Source of the DNA: Clostridia bacterium
GTDB lineage: Bacteria; Bacillota_A; Clostridia; Oscillospirales; Acutalibacteraceae
Direction: 5' to 3'
Assembly (NCBI GenBank): GCA_017397065.1
Contig: JAFQKE010000024.1
Location: 70,107-134,106 of the forward strand
Length of the DNA stretch: 64,000 nt
The position numbers and the translations under genes were made by a program. Positions 53,100 through 62,300 of this stretch are shown here, in pieces. The notes below the pieces were generated by a model, which was not told where the DNA came from, searched no databases, and worked only from the letters and a program-made list of their open reading frames with translations. How positions within the stretch are numbered: the stretch's first letter is position 1; each line of letters starts with the position of its first letter.

Positions 53100-55025
53100 A
53101 TGTCTAAATACATTTTAAATGCAGATTTGAACAATCCTGTTCACAGTAATTTCGTTGGTAATGCGGCTGTTTTCCACGGCTACGCAGGTATGAATGATGA
53201 TGCAGGTCGTGTTTATACCGAAGAGCAATGTGTGCTTGAGGCAGACCGCGCCGCCGAGGTTGGTGTGAAAATTGCCCGTACTATGTATAGAAGATATGCA
53301 GAGTTTAACGAAGAAACAGGCAAATGGAACTTTGATACTCAAAGTATGAACTGTTTTACCCGCTTTTGTGAGCGTCTTAAAGAAAGAAATATTGATGTCG
53401 CAATTCAAGCAGGTTGGTGCAGTCCTGGTGATATAAATGGAACCGGTTGGAATGATAAAATACCTGGCGGTGCCGAAATGGATCCAAATGAGGCTATGGA
53501 TAAATACGTAGAATGGATGGTAGAGTCCCTTAAATATTTGATTATTGAGAAAGGCCTTACTAATGTTAAATACGTTTTAATATTTACCGAACCTCAGGGT
53601 GGTGTTTGCGGAGTTTTAAAAGGTTATACACACGCTTATGATATCTGGTGCGCTGCTACTGAAGCAATACATAACGGTCTTGTTAAGGCAAATTTACGCC
53701 ACTTGGTTAAGATTGTTGGTCCTAACGAGGGTAGCACAACCCGTTCAGATATGTTAAAAGCCGTTGCTCCAAGAACTAAAGAGTATGTTGATATTTTTTC
53801 ATCACATAACTACCTTGCAGCTTGGGCAGCTGAAGACTCAGGCTTTGAAAATGGCGAAGCTAATATTGTTTTCACATGTGCGGGTGCCAGAATTCAGCAA
53901 AGTGTTATGTTAGAGCCTAATACCGATTATGAAGTTACAGTTACCCTTAAAGGCTTTGCAAAAAACAATGAGACAATAAGTGGTAGCGTTAGCTTTGGTG
54001 CCTTCCACCCAAGCAAGTTTGAGCATAAAAACTATATTTCGGCAGGCAGCTATATCACAACAAGACTTAACGCACGCTCCACAAAAATGATTGATGCAGT
54101 TGAGCTTACAAACGACTGGCAGGATTTTACCCACACCTTTAATACAGGCGATTTTAACGAAATTTGTGTTGGCATTTTTAGTGATATTAAGCAAATGGAA
54201 ATGGGTGCTTATTTAAAGAAGGTTGTTTTAACCAAAAAAGGTGAGGGCGAAAATCTTCTTAACGATGGCGATTTCTCCAACCCACGTGCTTACCATAAGC
54301 GTTATAGAAATTTTGATTTAGTTAAGTGGGATTGGCTTGCAATGGCAGCAGAGTATATTGCATCAAATTCCTATCACGATTGGCATCGTTGGGTAAATAC
54401 TGCTATGCAGTTTGTGCCTGAAGGCAAGGAATTCTGGTTTGACGAATATAACGTTAACGGTGCTTATTTTGACAAGCATGATAATCCATATTACGCAACC
54501 AAACTTGCAACCGCAACGCTATCTCTTATGACTTCAGGCTCTCAGTCAAGCATTATGTGGACATTGTTTGACCAACAATGGCCAAATAACCACGAAGTAG
54601 ATCATGACTGTTGGTATGATGGTGATCACCGTTGGGGCGTTATGCCAAATCTTATGAGATCTACAATACCATATCCTTCATTTTATTCCACAGGTCTTGT
54701 TTTTCGTTATATGGGCGGCAGCGAAGGCACAAAGGTTTATGAGATTAAGGATGGCGAGCCAATTTTTGGTGCTATTACTATCTCTCCTGAAGGCAAAATC
54801 GGTATTGCAGTTGTAAATACCTTTGATGGTGAACGTGAAATTGAGCTTAATTTAAACGAGTCTTTAGGCGGCGTTAAGCTTCAAAAGAGAGTTTATGATC
54901 CCGCAACAATAGTGCCCGATGAAAACGCAAAACAGCTTGCACCCGTTGGCGAAATTACCGTGGATAATAAAATCTCCGACACACTTCCACCCTATGCGTT
55001 AGTAGTTTATAGTAATATAGATTAG
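53100..55025 (+). CDS. Cytoplasmic clan GH-A-like enzyme with inserted carbohydrate-binding-like domain
   Basis: About 641 residues from ATG 53100, with no signal peptide. The N-terminus (GNAAVFHGYAGMNDDAGRVYTEEQ) aligns with the catalytic parts of the two secreted paralogs. Candidate catalytic residues are Glu164 in IFTEPQGG and Glu449 in FWFDEYN. These are ~285 residues apart, against 127-134 in the paralogs. The extra ~150 residues (about 240-400) look like a beta-sandwich binding domain: LEPNTDYEVTVTLKGF, then NDWQDFTHTFNTGD and ENLLNDGDFSN. Preceded by a good promoter and a structured leader. Substrate unknown. Confidence 0.8.
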   Translation: MSKYILNADLNNPVHSNFVGNAAVFHGYAGMNDDAGRVYTEEQCVLEADRAAEVGVKIARTMYRRYAEFNEETGKWNFDTQSMNCFTRFCERLKERNIDVAIQAGWCSPGDINGTGWNDKIPGGAEMDPNEAMDKYVEWMVESLKYLIIEKGLTNVKYVLIFTEPQGGVCGVLKGYTHAYDIWCAATEAIHNGLVKANLRHLVKIVGPNEGSTTRSDMLKAVAPRTKEYVDIFSSHNYLAAWAAEDSGFENGEANIVFTCAGARIQQSVMLEPNTDYEVTVTLKGFAKNNETISGSVSFGAFHPSKFEHKNYISAGSYITTRLNARSTKMIDAVELTNDWQDFTHTFNTGDFNEICVGIFSDIKQMEMGAYLKKVVLTKKGEGENLLNDGDFSNPRAYHKRYRNFDLVKWDWLAMAAEYIASNSYHDWHRWVNTAMQFVPEGKEFWFDEYNVNGAYFDKHDNPYYATKLATATLSLMTSGSQSSIMWTLFDQQWPNNHEVDHDCWYDGDHRWGVMPNLMRSTIPYPSFYSTGLVFRYMGGSEGTKVYEIKDGEPIFGAITISPEGKIGIAVVNTFDGEREIELNLNESLGGVKLQKRVYDPATIVPDENAKQLAPVGEITVDNKISDTLPPYALVVYSNID

Positions 55026-55039
55026 TAATATCGCAGCAT

Positions 55040-55168
55040 TTTAAATAAATATTTATAAACGCAAAAATCTGCAACGAAAGTGCTTTTTTACACTTTTATT
55101 GCAGATTTTTTATTTCGTTTTATTCTTATTTAAAGGAATTTAATAAACTTTGTTTTTTTACAGCCCAT
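55040..55168 (+). repeat. Dispersed hairpin repeat, family B, copy 3
   Basis: Stem 55063-55110 (AAAAATCTGCAACGAAAGTG with CACTTTTATTGCAGATTTTT), then the shared TTATTTAAAGGAATTTAATA and ACAGCCCA tail. Lies between convergent genes, doubling as terminator. Confidence 0.88.
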
Positions 55169-55178
55169 TTTTATGCCT

Positions 55179-55934
55179 TCATTTTTTAAACTGCAGTGGT
55201 GACACCCCATAATATTGTTTGAACATTTTTGAAAAGGTGTAAACATCGTTATATCCAACAGATAAAGCAGTAATTGAAACGCTGTAGCCTCTATTCTTTA
55301 TTAAATCCGCAGCCTGCTCCATACGGTGCTTCAGTAAATATTTTTTAGGGGATATTCCCATTTCCTTTTTAAAAAAATTAGAAAAATAGGTTCTTTCAAG
55401 TCCTATTCTGTCGGCAATGGACTGTACAGTAATATCAGACATATATTCTGATGATATAATGCTCAGAGCTTTTTCTATGTAATCTATTTTTTCTTCCCCT
55501 TTTTCTAGAATTTCTGAAAATAGCTGCCAAAGCTTTGAACATAAAAATTCTGTTTTGCCTACCGTTCTTTTACTGCATTTTTTCATATTTTCAAAAATAT
55601 GTGCTGCACCGGGCAGATATATCACATCATCACAAAATAGATTGAAGCTTTGTGGTGCAGTAAAACCAATCCATATATATTCCCACGGGTTTTCAGAATC
55701 GGCCTCGTAATAGGTTTCAATAAACGGGGGAATAACAAAAATATTACCTGCGTTGATACTATATTCTCTGTCATCTATTTTAAAATATCCTTTGCCTGAA
55801 GCAACAAAATGCAAAAGCCAATGTGTTCTGAGTGCCGGACCAAAGCTATGCCCTTTAGGACATTGTTGATAACCAAATTGCATTGGATTTATGTCATTAT
55901 AACCCTTGTTTATAATCGTTTCATTATGTAGCAT
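55179..55934 (-). CDS. AraC-family regulator (cupin sensor plus two HTH)
   Basis: 251 residues. The N-terminal cupin-like sensor (INAGNIFVIPPFIETYYEAD) is followed by two helix-turn-helix motifs: VQSIADRIGLERTYFSNFFKKEMG and ITALSVGYNDVYTFSKMFKQYYGVSP. Such proteins usually activate sugar-use genes in response to a sugar. It is divergent from the GH4 gene at 56044, its likely target. ATG 55934 follows GGAGGTGC. Confidence 0.93.
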   Translation of the reverse strand: MLHNETIINKGYNDINPMQFGYQQCPKGHSFGPALRTHWLLHFVASGKGYFKIDDREYSINAGNIFVIPPFIETYYEADSENPWEYIWIGFTAPQSFNLFCDDVIYLPGAAHIFENMKKCSKRTVGKTEFLCSKLWQLFSEILEKGEEKIDYIEKALSIISSEYMSDITVQSIADRIGLERTYFSNFFKKEMGISPKKYLLKHRMEQAADLIKNRGYSVSITALSVGYNDVYTFSKMFKQYYGVSPLQFKK

Positions 55935-55973
55935 AATGCACCTCCAAACAACAAAATAACAAATAATAACAAC

Positions 55974-56003
55974 ATTATAACATTTATTTTAAGTAGAAGT
56001 CAA
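55974..56003 (-). promoter_or_regulatory. Promoter of the AraC-type gene
   Basis: Minus strand TTGACT (56003-55998), 18-bp spacer, TATAAT (55979-55974), in the 109-bp region shared with the divergent GH4 gene. Confidence 0.7.
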
Positions 56004-56043
56004 TATAAAATAAGTATATAAAATACATTTGGGAGGAAGTTTT

Positions 56044-57363
56044 ATGAAACTTACTTTTATGGGTGCAGGTAGCACGATTTTTGCAAGAAACGTTATTGGT
56101 GACTGTATGTGCTCTGAGGCACTGCGTGATAGCGTTTTTGCGCTTTATGATATTGATGCCAAGCGTCTTGAGGAGAGCCGTGTTATTTTAGAGGCAATGC
56201 GTAAGTCTAAGGGCGGATATGGCAAAATAGAGTGTTATCATGGTGTAGAAAATCGTAAAGCCGCATTAAAAGGCGCAGATTTTGTTGTTAACGCAATTCA
56301 GGTTGGACTTTATGACCCATGTACAATTATTGATTTTGAAGTGCCTAAAAAATACGGACTTCGTCAGACCATTGCAGATACTCTTGGAATTGGTGGAATT
56401 ATGCGTGCACTGCGAACAATTCCAGTTATGAAAGATTTTGCAGATGATATGGCAGAGGTTTGCCCCAATGCATATTTTTTAAACTACACCAATCCTATGG
56501 CAATGCTCACAGGCTATATGCTCCGTTACACTCCCATTAAAACTGTAGGCCTTTGCCACAGCGTTCAGGTGTGTGCCAAAAGCCTACTCACTCCGCTAGG
56601 TATGGAGGATAAATTAGAGGGACATAAAGAGCTAATTGCAGGCATTAACCATATGGGCTGGTTGCTTGAAATCAAGGATAAGAACGGAGTCGATCTATAC
56701 CCTGAAATTAAATCCAAAATAGACGCTTATATGGCCGACCCGGAAGCAAAAAACAAGGTGAGAATGGATTATATAAATCATTTCGGATATTACTGTACCG
56801 AATCTAGCGAGCATAATGCGGAGTACAATATGTTCTACATAAAAAGTAAATATCCTGAGCTTATTGAAAAATATAACATTCCTCTTGATGAATATCCAAG
56901 AAGATGCGTTAATCAAATCGCCGGTTGGGATAAAGAGTATCAAGAAATACTTAAAAATGGCGTAAAAGAGCATGAAAGAAGCTTGGAATATGCCTCTCAT
57001 ATTATGGAGTCAATAGTGACCGGAAAAACCTATGAAATCGGCGGCAATGTTTTAAACACCGGACATTTAATTACTAATTTGCCTGAGGATGCCTGCGTTG
57101 AGGTTCCTTGCCTTGTAAATGGAAGTGGAATACATCCTTGCCATGTAGGTGCTTTGCCTGTTCAGTGTGCCGCAATGAATATGACTAACATTAACGTTCA
57201 GCTTTTAACTATTGAGGCCGCCGCAACCCTTAAAAAGGAGCATATTTATCAAGCGGCTATGCTTGACCCACATACCGGCAGCGAGCTCGATATTGATACC
57301 ATTAAAAGAATGGTTGATGATCTTATTGAAGCCCACGGTGATTATTTACCCAAATACCATTAA
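56044..57363 (+). CDS. GH4 family glycosidase, alpha-galactosidase type
   Basis: About 439 residues. GH4 enzymes use NAD+ and Mn2+ in a redox-elimination mechanism. A Rossmann N-terminus (FMGAGSTIFARNVIGD), then NYTNPMAM, and the subfamily motif CHSV with Cys171-His172, followed by GINHMGW. CHSV is typical of alpha-galactosidase-type members that act on unphosphorylated sugars. The ATG at 56044 is 7 bases after GGGAGG. Cytoplasmic. Divergent from an AraC-type regulator. Confidence 0.92.
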   Translation: MKLTFMGAGSTIFARNVIGDCMCSEALRDSVFALYDIDAKRLEESRVILEAMRKSKGGYGKIECYHGVENRKAALKGADFVVNAIQVGLYDPCTIIDFEVPKKYGLRQTIADTLGIGGIMRALRTIPVMKDFADDMAEVCPNAYFLNYTNPMAMLTGYMLRYTPIKTVGLCHSVQVCAKSLLTPLGMEDKLEGHKELIAGINHMGWLLEIKDKNGVDLYPEIKSKIDAYMADPEAKNKVRMDYINHFGYYCTESSEHNAEYNMFYIKSKYPELIEKYNIPLDEYPRRCVNQIAGWDKEYQEILKNGVKEHERSLEYASHIMESIVTGKTYEIGGNVLNTGHLITNLPEDACVEVPCLVNGSGIHPCHVGALPVQCAAMNMTNINVQLLTIEAAATLKKEHIYQAAMLDPHTGSELDIDTIKRMVDDLIEAHGDYLPKYH

Positions 57364-57387
57364 GTTATATATTTAAAGATTAAAAAT

Positions 57388-57439
57388 AAAATTAGCCGTA
57401 ATAGAGATGCGTTTTTTGCACTTCTATTGCGGCTAATTT
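57388..57439. terminator. Bidirectional terminator between GH4 and GH127 genes
   Basis: Long imperfect stem, AAATTAGCCGTAATAGA with TCTATTGCGGCTAATTT. The layout recalls the family B hairpin but the sequence differs. Confidence 0.85.
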
Positions 57440-57449
57440 ATTTATTAGA

Positions 57450-59327
57450 TTATTTTATTCTAAGCCAAGCGGCACAGCGGGAGCTTTCGTCCCAGGTTTT
57501 ACCGGCCGAGGCGTAGTCAATCAGCTTTGCCGTTTCGCCCGATTCAAGCGGCACCTCAAAGCAGATATGCGCCTCTTTGATTTCGGGGCAGTATTCTACC
57601 ACTTTAGCATCAACAAAGCCTGCTTCATCACATTTTACAGCTAAAACGCCATCCGGGTCGGTCAGGCGTTTATCGGCAGCCAAAACCAATGGGCCGTAGG
57701 TATATGCTGAAAAAATATCTCTGTTCACGGCACCGTCGGGGGGCATAACTCTTTTAACCCTCATCGGCATATCAAGGATGATTTCATCTCCGTTATTCCA
57801 AATTGCTTTAACGGTGGCGTATCCGGGGGTAAAATCTTTTATGTAGCCGCCGAAGCTAATGCTTGCCTTATCACACCAGCAGGGAATTCTGAGTGTTATC
57901 TCAAACTCTTCGCTTTTTTGCATTTCAAGTGAGAATTTAACCTTTCCGTTATAGGGATAATCAGTATCAATGTTGATTTTTATTGGCGATTTTTCAGGTG
58001 TAACAGCATTTATAAATCCTTTTTCGTAATAGTTAATTACAAAGCCATTTTTTTGATTTAATAGTGCAATCTCAGGAATCACGCCTGCTCCTGCCGCACC
58101 AATACAGGCACAACAGCCGTAGTAGGTGTTATCAAGCAGTAGGTTATAACCGCCAACCTGCCTTCCTCTTGTATCGGAAACAAGGGGAGAGTAGCTGTCA
58201 AAGGGCATTATGGCTGAAAAAGTGCCGAGATTATCCTTATGGCGGCTATCATTGCTTATTATGCGATTTGTGTTAAATGAGCCAAGGTAAGCGTTGTAGA
58301 ATGATTGTTCAATTTTATCGGCATATTTGGCATCGCCTGTAAGCTCTAATAGTTGTGATGCAAACTTCATCCAGGTAACGGTAACGCAGGTTTCCTGAAT
58401 AATGCCTTCATAGTCGGTCTGGGTCTGCCTGATGGCGGTGTGGTCAAAAAGCTCATGAGTACAGCCGCTACAGCCAATTATACTAAATTCTGTATCAATA
58501 ATATTTTTGCCAAAGTTAATTAAAGCAGTTTTGTAATGCTCGTTGCCCGTAATGTAGTAAAACTGTAAAAGTCCCTCAAAGCAGGACATCATCTCATAAG
58601 CCTTAACAACGGGAAAATCGTGGGGCGAAACATTATTAAAGGCAAGCTCAATAAGGTTATCAGACAGAATAAATCCGGTAGAAATAATGTACTTTGCAAA
58701 TTCAAAATATTTTTTGTTGCCGGTTAAACGGTAAAGTCGAACAATTGGCTCTAAAATGGAGCAGGAGTTAAGCCCCTCCCAATGCTTGGAGCATCTGCAT
58801 ATATCTAATTTTCCTTCGCCATCACCAATGCGGTCGATTATGTAATCGGCCTGCCTACACATAGAGGAAATCATTTGCTCATTAAGTGTATCATCTTCGC
58901 AAATTTCCATAAAATACATCATTCCAAGCATAACGTATTTTCTGCCCCAAAGATCCCAGAAGTTAAATTCTTCACTAACTCGGTAGCCCGAAATCCTGCC
59001 AAATTCATCCTCGGTGTCAAGAATATCACGAATGCTGTTTTCAAGAATTCTGTATATTTCTTTATTGCCGGTGTACCTTGTAACCATAGATGCACCACGC
59101 ATCATTTTGCCCCAATACTCACTTCTCCAAGTGACGTACCAATCACCACGCCCGTCATCGTGAGCACGAAAAACATCTACAAATTTTTCCCAAAGCGAAA
59201 CATCATAAAGCTGATTTCGCTCAATAAATTCAACCGATTCTTTAAGCGTTCCCCGAAAAAGCATATCAAGCTCTAAAGTTTTGTTTAAAGCTTTTAAATC
59301 TTTTTCGGCAATAACTTTTTTAACCAT
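57450..59327 (-). CDS. GH127-like beta-L-arabinofuranosidase family protein (DUF1680)
   Basis: 625 residues, no signal peptide. An (alpha/alpha)6-barrel N-terminal part is followed by beta domains. The zinc/catalytic pattern of GH127 is seen: Glu312-x-Cys314 (QETCV) and the pair Cys405-Cys406 (YGCCACIG). In characterised GH127 the first of the paired cysteines is the nucleophile and the Glu and Cys residues bind zinc. Glu292 may be the acid/base. It probably removes a terminal L-arabinofuranose or related sugar in the cytoplasm. Convergent with the GH4 gene. Confidence 0.87.
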   Translation of the reverse strand: MVKKVIAEKDLKALNKTLELDMLFRGTLKESVEFIERNQLYDVSLWEKFVDVFRAHDDGRGDWYVTWRSEYWGKMMRGASMVTRYTGNKEIYRILENSIRDILDTEDEFGRISGYRVSEEFNFWDLWGRKYVMLGMMYFMEICEDDTLNEQMISSMCRQADYIIDRIGDGEGKLDICRCSKHWEGLNSCSILEPIVRLYRLTGNKKYFEFAKYIISTGFILSDNLIELAFNNVSPHDFPVVKAYEMMSCFEGLLQFYYITGNEHYKTALINFGKNIIDTEFSIIGCSGCTHELFDHTAIRQTQTDYEGIIQETCVTVTWMKFASQLLELTGDAKYADKIEQSFYNAYLGSFNTNRIISNDSRHKDNLGTFSAIMPFDSYSPLVSDTRGRQVGGYNLLLDNTYYGCCACIGAAGAGVIPEIALLNQKNGFVINYYEKGFINAVTPEKSPIKINIDTDYPYNGKVKFSLEMQKSEEFEITLRIPCWCDKASISFGGYIKDFTPGYATVKAIWNNGDEIILDMPMRVKRVMPPDGAVNRDIFSAYTYGPLVLAADKRLTDPDGVLAVKCDEAGFVDAKVVEYCPEIKEAHICFEVPLESGETAKLIDYASAGKTWDESSRCAAWLRIK

Positions 59328-59486
59328 TGTAAAGCCCCCTTTTCATAATAAATTTTAGCCTTTTATTGTGTGTTTGTCAATAATAAATCACGAGCATTCA
59401 AACAAAGCACAGCAAAAAATATGTGTTTGCCAAAATTCGCTCTTCCTCCGAGTCTTTGGCTAAGAAATTATCAGCCGCCCATAACA

Positions 59487-59515
59487 TTGACTTCAATTAG
59501 TTTGTATGATATAAT
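59487..59515 (+). promoter_or_regulatory. Promoter of the DUF5050 lipoprotein gene
   Basis: TTGACT (59487-59492), 17-bp spacer, TATAAT (59510-59515). Confidence 0.8.
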
Positions 59516-59536
59516 TAACCGGTAAGGAGGGTGTTT

Positions 59537-60661
59537 ATGAAGAATAGTATTGTTATTTTTTTAATATTGTGTTTGTGCTTTTCTATTTACGGCTGTGAAA
59601 CTATTGAAAAAAATGTTAGTTCAATAGTTGCCGATGTTAAAAGCAATTTATCGGAAACTATTGAATCAGACTCGAAAAATACTTCAGAAGACTTAGAAAA
59701 AAATATTTCGGAAGATTTAGAAAAAAACACTTCGGCTTCGAGTAAAAGCAAGCCCTCTAAAAAACAAGACTCAACATCAAATAAAAATACCGAGTCGGGT
59801 AATGATGAGGAAAAGCCTTTAGAAAAAGTAGTTGCTAAATATGGTAATAGCGCCGGCAATTTACATAATGGCGGACACGCCACCAAACAGGGCGAATGGA
59901 TATTTTATTCCACCCGAACGGGTATATATAAAACAAACGGCCAAAAGACTAAAAAGCTTTCAGATGTTATTGCACGTGGGATGAATATTTGCGGAGATTG
60001 GCTTTATTATCTGTCCGATCAAAAGTGCTATCGCATTAAAACAAATGGTCAAAACCAAGAAGTGTTTTTGAATGATGTTTCTTCGCTATATATTGCTGAT
60101 GGTTGGGTATATTACCAAACCTATAAATATGATGGATTATACCGAATTAAGACCGATAAAACCCAAAATAAACATATTATAAAAGAGGACAAAATTTCTA
60201 ATCTCAATATTATAGATAATAAAATTTATTGGGGAAATAATGTTGATTTATATGTAGCAAACTGTGACGGTAGCAATATTAAGCATTACGTGGATGCAGG
60301 TTCACAAGAACTAATAATTGATAAAGGTTTAAAATACACATCAGGCAATTTGGATGTGGAAAATATTGATGGAACAAACACTAAAGTTTTAGTTCAAAGC
60401 GGTGCAATGAATATTGTGCTTCAAGATGATTGGATATATTTTATATATTACGAGGATGGTAGTAAAATTTATAAGATTAAAACTAACGGTACCGGTCTTA
60501 CTAAATTAACCGACCACAGTGTTATATCATTGTGCGTTGTGGGTGATTGGATATATTATTCACCTATGATACAATATGAAATGGACGGACATACTCAAGG
60601 CTGGGAAAACGGATACCGAAGAATGCGTATTGACGGAAGTAAAAATGTCAAGCTAAAATAA
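59537..60661 (+). CDS. DUF5050 beta-propeller lipoprotein
   Basis: About 374 residues. A lipoprotein signal peptide (lipobox IYGC, Cys near residue 20) is followed by a Ser/Glu/Lys-rich linker with a tandem SEDLEKN repeat (about 45-65). Then come repeated blades of the type GDWIYYxxxxxxxxYRIKTNG, typical of DUF5050 propellers. It sits on the outer face of the membrane; the ligand is unknown. ATG 59537 follows AAGGAGG. The GTG at 59531 is too close to that site. Confidence 0.88.
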   Translation: MKNSIVIFLILCLCFSIYGCETIEKNVSSIVADVKSNLSETIESDSKNTSEDLEKNISEDLEKNTSASSKSKPSKKQDSTSNKNTESGNDEEKPLEKVVAKYGNSAGNLHNGGHATKQGEWIFYSTRTGIYKTNGQKTKKLSDVIARGMNICGDWLYYLSDQKCYRIKTNGQNQEVFLNDVSSLYIADGWVYYQTYKYDGLYRIKTDKTQNKHIIKEDKISNLNIIDNKIYWGNNVDLYVANCDGSNIKHYVDAGSQELIIDKGLKYTSGNLDVENIDGTNTKVLVQSGAMNIVLQDDWIYFIYYEDGSKIYKIKTNGTGLTKLTDHSVISLCVVGDWIYYSPMIQYEMDGHTQGWENGYRRMRIDGSKNVKLK

Positions 60662-60670
60662 AAAGCAAAA

Positions 60671-60810
60671 AGGGGTTGTAAAAAAACAAAGTTTATTAAA
60701 TTCCTTTAAATAAGAATAAAACGAAATGAAAAATCTGCAATAAAAGTGTAAAAAAGCACTTTTATTACAGATTTTTATTTTTATAAATATATTAGTCATA
60801 TAAATTGTAG
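60671..60810 (-). repeat. Dispersed hairpin repeat, family B, copy 4 (inverted)
   Basis: Close to the exact reverse complement of 15871-16010, including the CTACAATTTATA end and the hairpin (60729-60776). It can terminate the lipoprotein gene. Confidence 0.9.
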
Positions 60811-60928
60811 TTTATCGCAGAGATTTTTGGGTGATACCGTAGGGGCAGGCGCCCTCGACTGCCCGTAAAAAAACTTTTTCACCTCATCCACCGCTAAAGC
60901 GGTCCCCCTTCCCCATCAAGGGGAAGGC
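60811..60928 (+). repeat. Dispersed GC-rich repeat, family A, copy 2
   Basis: Shares both ends with 15671-15863 but lacks its middle ~60 bases. Contains the inverted pair GGGGCAGG...CTGCCC and the hairpin CCCCTTCCCCATCAAGGGG. An ACAGCCCC hairpin (about 60950-60972) follows before the next gene. Confidence 0.85.
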
Positions 60929-60985
60929 ATATAAACAACAATTTATCGCATGGCTGTTTTTTTACAGCCCCTTTTTTTGCCCTAT

Positions 60986-61210
60986 TTATTTTTTGCTTTT
61001 TTTGATTTCGAGAAAGAGAAGAACTGCACCGGCTAAAATAGCAACCACACCAATGATAATCCATATGGTGCCGGGGCTTGTGCCACCGCCGCTCATTACG
61101 TTCTCTGCAACGGCCATAGGATCGCTGTTTTTATTGAATCCGATTATGGCAAGAACAATACCGGCAATCATAGCGGCAAAGCTGATGATTTTCATTTTGG
61201 TCATTCCCAT
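60986..61210 (-). CDS. Small membrane protein (DUF3185-like)
   Basis: 74 residues with two hydrophobic helices (about 8-26 and 48-67), a Gly/Ser-rich loop between them (MSGGGTSPGTIW) and a Lys-rich C-terminus. It resembles DUF3185-type two-helix proteins; function unknown. Ribosome site GGAGGGAC before ATG 61210. A small ATGCTG/CAGCAT hairpin lies upstream (61282-61298). Confidence 0.7.
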   Translation of the reverse strand: MGMTKMKIISFAAMIAGIVLAIIGFNKNSDPMAVAENVMSGGGTSPGTIWIIIGVVAILAGAVLLFLEIKKSKK

Positions 61211-61387
61211 TTTTGTCCCTCCTTAAATAAAACTTTGTCTTAATGACTATTGTTATCTTACCAAAATATTTTATAAAAATCTTATGCTGCCAGCATAATT
61301 TTACAAATTTCGATAAAATTTTCAAAGGAGGGTGTAAATCAAAAAATTTGAATCCTATAAAATTTTAAATAAATATGTTTTTAAGCG

Positions 61388-62173
61388 TTATTCTTCGCAT
61401 TTTTGCGTTTGTTTAGGAGAAACACCAAACATTTTTTTATAAACCTTAGAAAAATAATTGCTGTCATTATAACCACAGCGCATAGCTATATCGACCACAC
61501 GCAAATCGGGCCTGTCACGTAAAAGTGCATCTGCTTTTTTTAGTCGATAAAGATTAAGATATTCATTTATACCAAATCCTGTCTCACGCTTAAAAGTGCG
61601 TGACAAATGCTCCTTACTTACATAACAAGCAACCGCTATATCTTCTAACGTTATATTGCCTTGATATTGTGTGCTGATATATTCTACTGCCTTTTCGACT
61701 ATTGGGCTTTCCGTTTTTTTCTGTTTGCCTTTTATACTTTCTCTTGCAATTAGTAGCAACAATTGCATAACCTGTGTGCGGATAGTGTCCATTGAAAACT
61801 CGTCGGGAGCGCTTTGCTCCTTTTCAATGGAGACAAAAATTCGTTCTATTTGTTTACGCACCATAGGGGTTACGGTGAAACTGGGCAAATCTAAAATTTT
61901 ATTCCGTACCGATGCAGGAACAAACCATTCACCGCAGTTTATAAGTTTTCTCGAATGGGTTGGCGTTTCATAACTGGTGCGATGAATAGCTCCCGGCGGT
62001 ATCAATGCAATATCTCCTTGCGATATCAGGTATGAATGTTTATCAATAAAATACCAACACCGTCCCTCGGTAAGGTAATATATTTCATAATTGTTGTGGT
62101 AATGATTATCGCTTTCACCAAGCGAGGTATTAACTACCGCTTGATAGTAAAAATATTGCTTGTCTTTATTCAT
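61388..62173 (-). CDS. AraC-family regulator (cupin sensor plus two HTH)
   Basis: About 261 residues. The cupin sensor has HNNYEIYYLTEGRCWYF and GDIALIPPGAIHRT. Two C-terminal helix-turn-helix motifs are LEDIAVACYVSKEHLSRTFK and VVDIAMRCGYNDSNYFSKVYK. ATG 62173 follows AGGGTGAT; the upstream hydrophobic stretch in the same frame is promoter DNA. It is divergent from the second GH4 gene and probably controls it. Confidence 0.92.
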   Translation of the reverse strand: MNKDKQYFYYQAVVNTSLGESDNHYHNNYEIYYLTEGRCWYFIDKHSYLISQGDIALIPPGAIHRTSYETPTHSRKLINCGEWFVPASVRNKILDLPSFTVTPMVRKQIERIFVSIEKEQSAPDEFSMDTIRTQVMQLLLLIARESIKGKQKKTESPIVEKAVEYISTQYQGNITLEDIAVACYVSKEHLSRTFKRETGFGINEYLNLYRLKKADALLRDRPDLRVVDIAMRCGYNDSNYFSKVYKKMFGVSPKQTQKCEE

Positions 62174-62189
62174 ACAATCACCCTGCTTT

Positions 62190-62218
62190 AGCATAGCATA
62201 AATTATCAATAAAATCAA
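62190..62218 (-). promoter_or_regulatory. Promoter of the second AraC-type gene
   Basis: Minus strand TTGATT (62218-62213), 17-bp spacer, TATGCT (62195-62190). Confidence 0.6.
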
Positions 62219-62300
62219 GAAAATTGCAAAAAATATCAATATTTTTAAGGATATTAGGTAAAAAATTGATATACAATAAAGAAAAAACGGAGGTATGTTT

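Noticed and set aside
62240..62300. Hydrophobic N-terminal extension of the second GH4 or AraC protein as a membrane anchor
   Set aside because: The extension frames cross the promoter region; the starts with good ribosome sites give normal cytoplasmic family members.
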